Assembly: GCF_042435035.1 (NCBI RefSeq)
Contig: NZ_JBHMQT010000032.1
Coordinates: forward strand, 124,001 to 188,000
DNA from: Sphaerimonospora cavernae
GTDB lineage: Bacteria > Actinomycetota > Actinomycetes > Streptosporangiales > Streptosporangiaceae
Length of the DNA stretch: 64,000 bases
Reading direction: 5' to 3'
Positions 56,821 through 64,000 of this stretch are shown piece by piece (position 1 is the first letter of the stretch; each line of letters starts with the position of its first letter). Both the position numbers and the translations under genes were made by a program. The notes beneath the pieces were generated by a model. That model was not told where the DNA came from. It saw nothing but the letters and a program-made list of their open reading frames with translations, and did no database searches.

Positions 56821-58002
56821 ATGAAGCCGGACAGCCGGATTCGGATTATGGAAATCATCGCCCGGATGAACGTCGGCGGCCCCGCCACACAGGTTTTGGG
56901 ACTGTCGGAGGGCATGAACTCCGAGGAGTTCGACCACCGGCTCTACACCGGCCACGTCGATGACGGCGAAGGCGACCATCTGCGCCTGCGCGACGCGTCG
57001 GTCCGGGCGCATCGGGTGGCGGGCCTCGGCAGGTCGGTCAGCCCGGCGGACGACGTTCGGGCCCTTTTCCGCCTGGTCGGCGCCATGCGGAGGTTCCGGC
57101 CGCACATCGTGCACACCCGTACGGCCAAGGCCGGAGCGCTCGGCCGTACGGCGGCCCGCCTGTCGGGGGTGGGGGCGGCGCGGATCCACGTGTTCCACGG
57201 CCACCTGCTGCACGGGTACTTCTCCCCCGCCAAACTGCGCCTTTACATAAGCGCGGAACGGGTGCTCGCGTCGATGTCGGACCGGCTGGTGACCGTCGGC
57301 GCACAGGTCCGCGACGAACTGCTGGCCGCCGGCATCGGCCGGCCCGAGCAGTACGTCGTCATCCCGCCCGGCGTACGGCTCGGCCCGGTGCCCGGTAGAG
57401 ATGCGGCCCGCGCCGAGCTGGGACTCCCCCGCGACGCGCCGGTCGTCGCCTACGTCGGACGGCTCACCCGGATCAAGCGGCCCGACCGCTTCCTCGACGT
57501 GGCCCGCGCGGTGCTCCATCGCGTGCCCGCCTGCCGGTTCCTCGTCTGTGGCGACGGCGAACTGAGGCAGGAGCTGGAGCGCGGCGTCCAGCACGTTCGG
57601 GGCTCCTTCGACCTGCTCGGGTGGAGAAGGGACGTCGAAACGGTCTACGCCGCCGCCGACGTGGTGCTGCTGACCGCGGACAACGAGGGCACGCCGTTGA
57701 CGCTCGTGGAGGCGGGCATGGCCGCGACGCCCGTCGTCTCCACCCGGGTCGGCAGCGTCGCCGAGGTCGTGCGCGACGGACACACCGGCCTGCTCGCCGC
57801 TCCCGACGCCGCCGAGCTCGCGGAGCACGTCGTGCGGCTGCTCTCGGACACCGGCCTGTCCCGCCGGATGGGCGAGGCGGCCCGCGACTGGACGACGCGC
57901 GCGTTCGGCGTCGAACGCCTCGTCTCGGACACCGAACACCTTTACCGATCACTTCGCGGCGTCTCCCGGCACCGCCCCACTCTTGAAAGCAGCAACATAT
58001 GA
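56821..58002 (+). CDS. GT4-family glycosyltransferase (intact paralogue of 44115)
   Basis: A 393-aa GT-B enzyme starting at ATG 56821 after GAGGAG. It keeps the full acceptor loop HVFHGHLLHGYFSP found in WbnK/WbpY-like GT4 transferases, and the donor half VAYVGRLTRIKRPDRF, FLVCGDGELRQELE and LLTADNEGTPLTLVEAGMAATPVV. It overlaps the SDR gene by four bases and heads the tight run 56821-62417. Confidence 0.93.
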   Translation: MKPDSRIRIMEIIARMNVGGPATQVLGLSEGMNSEEFDHRLYTGHVDDGEGDHLRLRDASVRAHRVAGLGRSVSPADDVRALFRLVGAMRRFRPHIVHTRTAKAGALGRTAARLSGVGAARIHVFHGHLLHGYFSPAKLRLYISAERVLASMSDRLVTVGAQVRDELLAAGIGRPEQYVVIPPGVRLGPVPGRDAARAELGLPRDAPVVAYVGRLTRIKRPDRFLDVARAVLHRVPACRFLVCGDGELRQELERGVQHVRGSFDLLGWRRDVETVYAAADVVLLTADNEGTPLTLVEAGMAATPVVSTRVGSVAEVVRDGHTGLLAAPDAAELAEHVVRLLSDTGLSRRMGEAARDWTTRAFGVERLVSDTEHLYRSLRGVSRHRPTLESSNI

Positions 58003-58940
58003 GGATCCTTGTGACAGGGGGCGCCGGCTTCATCGGCGCGAACCTCTGCCGCGCGCTCATCACCCGGCCCGAGATCGAGGCCGTCACGGTGCTCGACGAC
58101 CTCAGCACCGGGGAACGACGCAACATCGACGACATCGGCGTGGAGCTGGTGACCGGGAGCATCCTGGACCGGGAGTTGCTCGCGGACCTCGTCTCGGAGG
58201 CGACGACGGTCGTGCATCTCGCCGCGCGGCCCTCGGTGCCGAGGTCGCTGACGGACCCACTGTCGTCGCACACGGTCAACGCGACGGGCACGCTCCACGT
58301 CATGGAGGCGTGCCGGGCGACCAGGCCGCACGTGATCCTCGCCTCCTCGTCCTCCGTCTACGGCAACTGTGCCGAACCGTACAAGCACGAGGATCTGCCC
58401 ACCCGTCCGCTCAGCCCGTACGCCGCGAGCAAGCTCGCCGCCGAGGCGTACGCCCTGGCGTACGCGGAGAGCTTCTGCCTGCGTGTGCTCCCGTTCCGCT
58501 TCTTCAACGTGTACGGCCCCATGCAGCCGGCCGGACACGCGTACGCGGCGGTCATCCCGGCGTTCGTGTCCGCCGCGCTCAGCGGCGAACCGGTGCCGAT
58601 CTACGGCGACGGCACCCAGTCGCGTGACTTCACCCATGTCGGGACGGTGGCCGAGGTGCTCACCGACGCGGTGGTCCGCCAGGTCACGAGCGGCACCCCG
58701 GTGAACCTCGCCTACGGGACGCGGGTCTCGCTGCTGTCCCTGAAGGACGCCCTCGCCGCGGTGTTCGGCCGTCCTGTGGAGGCAACGTTCCTGCCGCCGC
58801 GCCCGGGCGACATACACGCGTCGCAGGCGTCGCCTCGGCTGCTAGCCGAGCTGTTCCCCGGCGTGCGTCCGGTGCCGCTGGATGAGGGCCTCTCCCGGAC
58901 CGTTGAGTGGTTCGAGAAGAACACCGGCACTCCCGCCTGA
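57999..58940 (+). CDS. NAD-dependent sugar epimerase/dehydratase (extended SDR)
   Basis: A 313-aa enzyme resembling UDP-hexose 4-epimerases. It has Rossmann GGAGFIGANL, VVHLAARPSVPRS, the catalytic Ser region LASSSSVYG, YAASK (Tyr-x3-Lys), FRFFNVYGPMQ, and YGDGTQSRDFTHV. It probably supplies a UDP-sugar such as UDP-Gal(NAc) for the repeat unit; the exact reaction cannot be read from sequence. Confidence 0.92.
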   Translation: MRILVTGGAGFIGANLCRALITRPEIEAVTVLDDLSTGERRNIDDIGVELVTGSILDRELLADLVSEATTVVHLAARPSVPRSLTDPLSSHTVNATGTLHVMEACRATRPHVILASSSSVYGNCAEPYKHEDLPTRPLSPYAASKLAAEAYALAYAESFCLRVLPFRFFNVYGPMQPAGHAYAAVIPAFVSAALSGEPVPIYGDGTQSRDFTHVGTVAEVLTDAVVRQVTSGTPVNLAYGTRVSLLSLKDALAAVFGRPVEATFLPPRPGDIHASQASPRLLAELFPGVRPVPLDEGLSRTVEWFEKNTGTPA

Positions 58941-59014
58941 TCGCGCCCCCTCCCGACACATCCGTTTCCCGAGCCGTCATTCAACCTCAGCGCACCATGT
59001 CACGGGAGAATTCG

Positions 59015-60004
59015 GTGACCAACTCACCAAGGCGCACATACCTGATTACCGGAGGGAGCGGCTTCGTCGGCTCCCATCTCAGCGACGCGCTGCTCACACG
59101 CGGCGACTCAGTCGTGGTTCTCGACAATCTGTCGACGGGCCGGCGAGCCAACCTCGCCCCACACCCCAACCTGCGTTTCGTCCAGGGATCGGTGCTGGAC
59201 GAGCTGGTGGTCGACGAGCTCGTCCACCAGTGCGACGCCGTCGTCCACCTCGCCGCCGCCGTCGGGGTGAAGCTGATCGTGGAGCAGCCACTGCGCTCCT
59301 TCACGACGAACATCCGCGGCTCGGAGATCGTGATCGAGGCGGCCCACCGCTATCGCCGCAAGATCCTCGTCGCGAGCACGAGCGAGATCTACGGGAAGAA
59401 TTCCGGCGGGCCGCTCACCGAGACGTCCGACCGCGTCCTGGGCAGCCCCGGCGTCCTCCGGTGGGCGTACAGCACGGCCAAGGCCGTCGACGAGATCCTG
59501 GCCAACGCCTACCACCGGGAGCGCGGCCTGCCCGCGGTCACCGTCAGGTTGTTCAACACCGTCGGACCTCGCCAGAGCCCGGCCTACGGCATGGTCGTTC
59601 CGCGGCTCGTCAGGCAGGCGATCATCGGTCTTCCGCTCACGGTTTTCGGTGACGGCACCCAGACCCGCTGCTTCGCCCACGTGCTCGACGTCGTGGACGC
59701 CCTGGTCCGGCTGCTCGACCATGACGGCGCGGTCGGCCAGACCTTCAATGTCGGCCGCAGCGACGAGGTGAGCATCCTGGAACTCGCCAAACTGATCGTC
59801 GAGCTGGCCGGAAGCATCTCCGGGGTCGACCTCATTCCGTATGCCGAGGCCTACGGCGCGGGCTTCGAGGACATGGAGCGCAGAGTCCCCGACACCACGA
59901 AGCTTCGCGAGCTCACCGGGTGGGCGCCACGCCGCACACTCGATGACATCCTGGTGGAGAGCATCGCCGAGGCCCGTGCGGAACTGGCGGCCTCCCGGCG
60001 ATGA
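59015..60004 (+). CDS. NAD-dependent sugar epimerase/dehydratase (extended SDR), second
   Basis: A 329-aa enzyme from GTG 59015 with GGGAGA five bases upstream; ATG 58997 is possible. It has GGSGFVGSHLSDALLTRG, VVHLAAAVGVKLIVEQP, ASTSEIYGKN, YSTAK, VRLFNTVGPRQSPAYGMVVPR, and FGDGTQTRCFAHV. This matches UDP-glucuronate decarboxylase/epimerase-type SDRs more than GalE. Its TGA overlaps the ATG of the next gene. Confidence 0.92.
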   Translation: MTNSPRRTYLITGGSGFVGSHLSDALLTRGDSVVVLDNLSTGRRANLAPHPNLRFVQGSVLDELVVDELVHQCDAVVHLAAAVGVKLIVEQPLRSFTTNIRGSEIVIEAAHRYRRKILVASTSEIYGKNSGGPLTETSDRVLGSPGVLRWAYSTAKAVDEILANAYHRERGLPAVTVRLFNTVGPRQSPAYGMVVPRLVRQAIIGLPLTVFGDGTQTRCFAHVLDVVDALVRLLDHDGAVGQTFNVGRSDEVSILELAKLIVELAGSISGVDLIPYAEAYGAGFEDMERRVPDTTKLRELTGWAPRRTLDDILVESIAEARAELAASRR

Positions 60005-61029
60005 GCGGCTCGGCTCTCCTCACCGCGGCGGTCAGCGGGTTTCTCCTCGCCGCCGCGGCAACCCATGTGCTCCGCCGGGTCGCTCTGCGCTGGGAGTTCA
60101 CGGATCGCCCCGGGGGCCACAAATCACACAAGCGGCCCACTCCGTACCTGGGTGGCGTGGCCATCGCACTCGGCGCCGTCGTTCCCCCGATCGCGCTTGT
60201 CGGCCTGCCCGATGAGCGAGTCGCCGGGATCATCGTCGGGGCCCTGGTCCTGGCCCTGCTCGGTCTGATCGACGATCTGCGGTCGCTCCGCCCGCTCACC
60301 CGGCTGACCGTCGAAACGCTGGCCGCCGTGGGCGTGGTGCTGACCGGGGTCCGGGCCACGGTGACCGGCACGTGGCTGGACGTCCCGATCACGGTGCTGT
60401 GGATCGTCGTCATCACCAACTCCTTCAACCTTCTGGACAACATGGATGGCGCTCTCGCCGCCGTCACCGTTGTCAGCGCCGCGATCCTCGCGGCGGCCGC
60501 CTTCGTGTCCGCCCGACCGGTGGCCGGGCTGATCCTGGTGACGCTGCCGCTGTCCGTCCTGGGATTCCTGCCGTACAACTGGGCCCCGGCGAAGATCTTC
60601 ATGGGGGACGCGGGCTCGCTGTTCATCGGATTCGTCCTCAGCTGTTCGGCCGCCCTGCTGATCACCGGTCGGGACACCGGCACCGCGATCGCCGGCCTGC
60701 TCCTGCCGACCTTCGTCGCGACCGTCGACACGGGAGTCGTGGTGCTGTCACGGAGGAGGGCGGGACGGCCGATCATGCGGGGCGGGACCGACCACCTGTC
60801 CCATCGCCTGTGCCGGCTCGGTCTCAGCAGGAGTCTCGCGGCTCTCACACTCGCCGCCCTCGCCGCCATGACCGGCATGCTGCACCTGGTGATGACGCTG
60901 CGCTGGATCTCATCGCTCACCGCCTCGCTCATCGGTCTGGGGTCCGCCTGCATTCTCATCGGCCTGCCTCAGCGGGTGCGCGTCTATCCGCCGGTTCAGC
61001 CGCGGAAAACTCCTACAGGAAAGCGGTAA
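60001..61029 (+). CDS. Undecaprenyl-phosphate sugar-1-phosphate transferase (WecA/MraY family)
   Basis: Starts repeat-unit synthesis by putting a HexNAc-1-phosphate on undecaprenyl phosphate. It has 342 aa and about ten helices. Motifs are RPGGHKSHKRPTPYLGGVAIA, GLIDDLRSL (Asp91-Asp92), NSFNLLDNMDG (140-150), IFMGDAGSLF (MGDAG 201-205), and DHLSHRL near 262. All catalytic positions are kept, unlike the copy at 45275. Confidence 0.92.
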   Translation: MSGSALLTAAVSGFLLAAAATHVLRRVALRWEFTDRPGGHKSHKRPTPYLGGVAIALGAVVPPIALVGLPDERVAGIIVGALVLALLGLIDDLRSLRPLTRLTVETLAAVGVVLTGVRATVTGTWLDVPITVLWIVVITNSFNLLDNMDGALAAVTVVSAAILAAAAFVSARPVAGLILVTLPLSVLGFLPYNWAPAKIFMGDAGSLFIGFVLSCSAALLITGRDTGTAIAGLLLPTFVATVDTGVVVLSRRRAGRPIMRGGTDHLSHRLCRLGLSRSLAALTLAALAAMTGMLHLVMTLRWISSLTASLIGLGSACILIGLPQRVRVYPPVQPRKTPTGKR

Positions 61030-61034
61030 GGAAC

Positions 61035-62417
61035 ATGGAAGCGCTCTATTACGTACGACTCGTACGCAGAAACTGGCTGTTCCTCCTGCTCTCGCTGCTC
61101 GTCGGAGTGGGGGTCGCCGTCGTCGTGACCGTGAACACCCCGCCCAAGTACCCCGCGACGATCTCCATGCTGGTCTCGGGGGATGAAAAGGAGGGCGGCG
61201 TGGCCGCCGCCCTCCAGGCCGGCGCACTGTCCCAGCAGCGGGTGCGGTCCTACGCCACCCTGCTGACCAGCCGCCGGGTGATCGGCCAGATCGCGGCCGG
61301 CCGGGACGTTCCCGAGCTCCAGGCGAACATCACCGCTGAAGTCATCCCCGACACCGCTCTGCTGCGCGCCACCGTCACCGACACCGACCCGGCGCGGGCG
61401 GCCCAGCGGGCCAACGCCCTGGGGGCGGCATTCACCAAGCTGATCGACCAGATCGAGCGGCCCTCCCCCGGAAGCCGTCCGACGGTCCGGGTCACCGTGG
61501 TCGATCGGGCGGAGATCCCACGCGCACCGGTCTCTCCCAAGCCGTCGGTCAACGTGGCGCTCGGCGTGCTGCTCGCGCTGTTCGTCGGCATCGGCGCGCT
61601 CACGCTGCGCGATCGTCTGGACACCTCCGTCAAGACCTCGGACGAGCTGCGGCAGGTTGCCAAGATCCCGGTCCTCGGGGTGATCGGGTACGAGCGGGAC
61701 GCGCGGCGTCACCCGTTGATCCTCCGCGGCGACGGCCGATCGTCGCGATCGGAGTCCTTCCGGTCCCTGCGGACGAACCTGCAGTTCATCGGAGTCGACA
61801 GCCAGCCCAAGTCCCTCGTCGTGACCAGCTGCCTGCCGAACGAGGGTAAGTCCTCCACCTCCACCAACCTGGCGATCACACTGGCGCAGGCGGGCTGGCG
61901 CGTGATCCTGGTCGACGCCGATCTCCGCCGCTCTCGCATCGCCGACTACCTGGGCATCGAGGGCGCCATAGGCCTCACCGACGTCCTCATCGAGAAAGCG
62001 CACCTCCATGAGGCCGTCCAGGCGTGGGGCCGGCCGGGCCTGTCGGTGCTGCCGAGCGGCCAGGTCCCGCCGAACCCCAGCGAACTGCTCGGGTCGAAGG
62101 GGATGCGTTCGGTGCTCGCTCGGCTCACCCAGGACTACGACATGGTGATCCTCGACGCGCCGCCGCTGCTGCCCGTCACCGACGCGGCGGCACTCGGCGC
62201 GGTATGCGACGGCGCGCTGTTGGTCGTGCGGTACGGCAAGACGCGGCGCGAGCAGGTGACGCGAGCCGTCGAACTCCTGTCGTCGGTCAACGCCCGGCTC
62301 GTCGGTGCCGTACTGAATTTCACGCCGGTCAAGCAGGACGGCTACTACGGATACGGCTACGACCCGGAGCCGGAGCGGGAGACGTCGGAGGTGTTCAGGG
62401 CGCCGGCGGGTGTTTGA
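61035..62417 (+). CDS. Wzz/BY-kinase: polysaccharide co-polymerase and tyrosine autokinase
   Basis: A 460-aa membrane protein controlling chain length and export. The Wzz domain has two membrane helices (about 15-33 and 172-192). The cytoplasmic BY-kinase has Walker A SCLPNEGKSSTS (265-276), Walker A' ILVDADLRRS (291-300) and Walker B MVILDAPPLLPVTD. A C-terminal tyrosine cluster YYGYGY (437-442) is for autophosphorylation. AAGGA precedes ATG 61035. The convergent phosphatase gene overlaps its end by 23 bases. Confidence 0.94.
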   Translation: MEALYYVRLVRRNWLFLLLSLLVGVGVAVVVTVNTPPKYPATISMLVSGDEKEGGVAAALQAGALSQQRVRSYATLLTSRRVIGQIAAGRDVPELQANITAEVIPDTALLRATVTDTDPARAAQRANALGAAFTKLIDQIERPSPGSRPTVRVTVVDRAEIPRAPVSPKPSVNVALGVLLALFVGIGALTLRDRLDTSVKTSDELRQVAKIPVLGVIGYERDARRHPLILRGDGRSSRSESFRSLRTNLQFIGVDSQPKSLVVTSCLPNEGKSSTSTNLAITLAQAGWRVILVDADLRRSRIADYLGIEGAIGLTDVLIEKAHLHEAVQAWGRPGLSVLPSGQVPPNPSELLGSKGMRSVLARLTQDYDMVILDAPPLLPVTDAAALGAVCDGALLVVRYGKTRREQVTRAVELLSSVNARLVGAVLNFTPVKQDGYYGYGYDPEPERETSEVFRAPAGV

Positions 62418-62967
62418 GCAGCCGGAGCGGCGTGGCGAGCGACTCGGCGATCCGTCGAGCCGCGTCCCGGAAATCCCTGCGGGAGCCGCCGTAGGGGTCG
62501 GCGATGTCGGGCTGGTCCACCCGGACCAGCCCGCGTAGCGCTCTCGTCTCAGTGACCAGAGTGTGAGCCCGCCGTACCGGCTCGCGATGACGCGCGATGT
62601 TCTCGGCGGGTACGGCCCGAGCCAGCGCGCCGAACTCGGCGATGGTGAAGGTACGGGCTGCCGCGAGCGGATGCATCGTCACCACCGCGGCACGGTGCTC
62701 TGACGAGGCCGCGAGCACGAGATCCGCGGTTGTCACCAGCTCGGCGGTGAGCGGGCGCGAGCTGAAGCCCGCCGCGTCCCCGCCGAGCCTGGCCAGCTCG
62801 CGCCGCGCTCGCTCGGCCATCGGCCGACCGGGCGCGGCGCGGGTCCCCGCGCTGATCACGCTGAGCGGAGATCCCGGACCGAGTGCCGACCGGGCCAGCC
62901 GCTCCGCCAGCGCCGACCGGCAGATGTTGCCGGTGCACACGAACAGGATGTGAAAGCCGCCGTTCAT
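62395..62967 (-). CDS. Low-molecular-weight protein tyrosine phosphatase
   Basis: A 190-aa enzyme from ATG 62967. The P-loop CTGNICRS gives catalytic Cys11 and Arg17, and the general acid lies in DIADPYGG near 155-162. It is expected to dephosphorylate the adjacent BY-kinase, as Wzb does for Wzc. It is encoded convergently rather than in the usual operon, so the pair is not co-transcribed. Confidence 0.93.
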   Translation of the reverse strand: MNGGFHILFVCTGNICRSALAERLARSALGPGSPLSVISAGTRAAPGRPMAERARRELARLGGDAAGFSSRPLTAELVTTADLVLAASSEHRAAVVTMHPLAAARTFTIAEFGALARAVPAENIARHREPVRRAHTLVTETRALRGLVRVDQPDIADPYGGSRRDFRDAARRIAESLATPLRLLKHPPAP

Positions 62968-63026
62968 GGGCGCGACCGTAGGCCGTCCTCGGCGCGCCGC
63001 CGCCCGCGGCACGCCGTTCTTTACGG

Positions 63027-64000
63027 TCAGGGGGCGCAGTTCTGGCCTTCCTGCCGGATCACGGTCTGCTGAGACCGGACGAGCGGTTGCACCGGGACCA
63101 CCGGCGCGACCGTGGAGCCGGGCTCGAGCAGATCGAACTCGATCGTCCTCACCTGACGGGGGGCGAACTCCAGCACGGTCGAGTAGACGGGATGCGACCG
63201 TTCCGTCTCCGCGTAGAAACCGACGGGCCGGCCATCGAGGCGCGCCGCGATCGCCCTGGCGCCGATTCCCGCGTAGAGCGACACCCACAGCCGGTTGGAG
63301 CCGGGGGGGTGCGAACGTCCCGGGGAGTCGAGCCGATCGGTGACGTAGGTGGGCAGCTTCCCGGGCGGCACATCGTTGGCGAGCCGGATCCTCACCGTGC
63401 TGGCGCGCAGCCCGTCGCCGCGGCAGGGCCCCAGCGTGTAGGTCAGAGAGCGCTTGAGGTAGTAGTCCAGCTTGGTGCCGCCCGAGTTATTGATCACCAA
63501 TCCGGCGAACGGCCCCCGCCGCTCCGGCAGCACACCGCCGAGCGGGGTGGCCGCGAGACGCCGCTCCTCGGCGTCCCTGCGACTCCAGATCTGGATCCTC
63601 CGCTCCTCCACGATTCCCGACAGGACCGGAAGCACCCGGGCGGGCTCGGCGAAAGCCTTGGAACTGACCAGCGCCTCGCTGACCGCGGCGGCGATCCTGA
63701 TGAGGAACCTCTTACGCTCCGCCGGATCCGGATATCGGACGTACGCCGCGCGCTCGGTGAGGTCGACGACGTTGCCGGCTGTCACCCTCTCGCCTCCGGG
63801 CAGTCTGACCGGCCCGATCAGCTCCAGCAGGTGGGCGAGGCCGGCCGGGTCGGTGGCGATGGCGCCGTCCAGGGACCGGCCGGTCTTCCGCTGCCACAGT
63901 CCAGTCCAGGTGGCCGCGGCGTACGGGAAATGCGGCGACAGGTTGGAGACGGAGAGCATGGAGGTCGCGCCCCGGCCGTAGCGTGAGCGGAAGTCCGGCC
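63027..64000 (-). CDS. DUF4012 protein, N-terminal part outside the window
   Basis: The minus-strand frame is open to the right edge (PDFRSRYGRGATSMLSVSNLSPHFP), so the N-terminus is missing. The visible 323 residues carry DUF4012 features: SVSNLSPHFPYAAATWTGLW, LDGAIATDPAGLAHLLELIGPVRLPGGERVTAGNVVD, and GPFAGLVINNSGGTKLDYYLKRSL. DUF4012 proteins are exported and common beside actinobacterial polysaccharide genes; the biochemical role is unknown. Confidence 0.85.
   Translation of the reverse strand, partial: PDFRSRYGRGATSMLSVSNLSPHFPYAAATWTGLWQRKTGRSLDGAIATDPAGLAHLLELIGPVRLPGGERVTAGNVVDLTERAAYVRYPDPAERKRFLIRIAAAVSEALVSSKAFAEPARVLPVLSGIVEERRIQIWSRRDAEERRLAATPLGGVLPERRGPFAGLVINNSGGTKLDYYLKRSLTYTLGPCRGDGLRASTVRIRLANDVPPGKLPTYVTDRLDSPGRSHPPGSNRLWVSLYAGIGARAIAARLDGRPVGFYAETERSHPVYSTVLEFAPRQVRTIEFDLLEPGSTVAPVVPVQPLVRSQQTVIRQEGQNCAP

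Overview
The window is high-GC DNA with dense, often overlapping genes and frequent GTG starts. It looks like a filamentous actinomycete (Actinomycetota; a Streptosporangiales-type genome is my guess from gene content, not shown). Calls rest on reading translations and motifs by eye; no database search was run.

Layout. (1) 1-5263, minus strand: a class II lanthipeptide synthetase (LanM) cut by the left edge and a fused E1 subunit of a 2-oxoacid dehydrogenase. (2) 5370-18369: a secreted repeat protein, an M50-like membrane protein, the SbcCD nuclease pair, an alpha/beta hydrolase, an LCP-family protein, a SoxR regulator with two near-identical SoxR boxes (one at soxR, one at a quinone-oxidoreductase gene), a cluster of 53-bp iterated repeats in inverted orientation, and an enolase-superfamily protein that has lost its catalytic lysines. 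(3) 18858-24251: a complete branched-chain amino acid ABC importer operon, followed by a VOC protein. (4) 24910-38236: a full type I-E CRISPR-Cas locus. Array 1 (30 good repeats plus 3 decayed) runs on the minus strand, divergent from cas3. An IS3 orfA remnant and a pair of degenerate orphan repeats separate cas3 from cas8e-cse2-cas7-cas5-cas6-cas1-cas2, and array 2 (17 repeats) follows on the plus strand. (5) 38406-43994: aldehyde dehydrogenase, an FtsH-like membrane AAA protease, a lipoprotein and a small carboxymuconolactone-decarboxylase-like protein. (6) 44115-64000: an exopolysaccharide or capsule cluster with five GT4 glycosyltransferases, a metallo-beta-lactamase/Rieske protein, an asparagine synthetase, flippase, polymerase-like protein, two SDR epimerases, a WecA-like initiating transferase, a BY-kinase with its phosphatase, and a DUF4012 protein cut by the right edge.

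Most notable. A two-repeat mini-CRISPR at 18545-18632 carries one 32-nt spacer. That spacer matches 28 of 32 bases of the ribosome-binding and start-codon region of the neighbouring enolase-superfamily gene (18347-18378), about 170 bp away, with a GAG flank on the PAM side. The arrangement resembles crRNA-like guides that direct Cascade to repress a host gene (CreA/CreR type), but the target here is not a toxin. The same region has a second, more decayed orphan repeat pair between cas3 and cas8e.

The polysaccharide region holds two versions of a GT4/WecA-like module: an intact one at 56.8-61.0 kb and a decayed one at 44.1-46.0 kb whose key motifs are lost. The MBL-Rieske gene is flanked on both sides by copies of a conserved 19-residue minus-strand C-terminus of unknown function.
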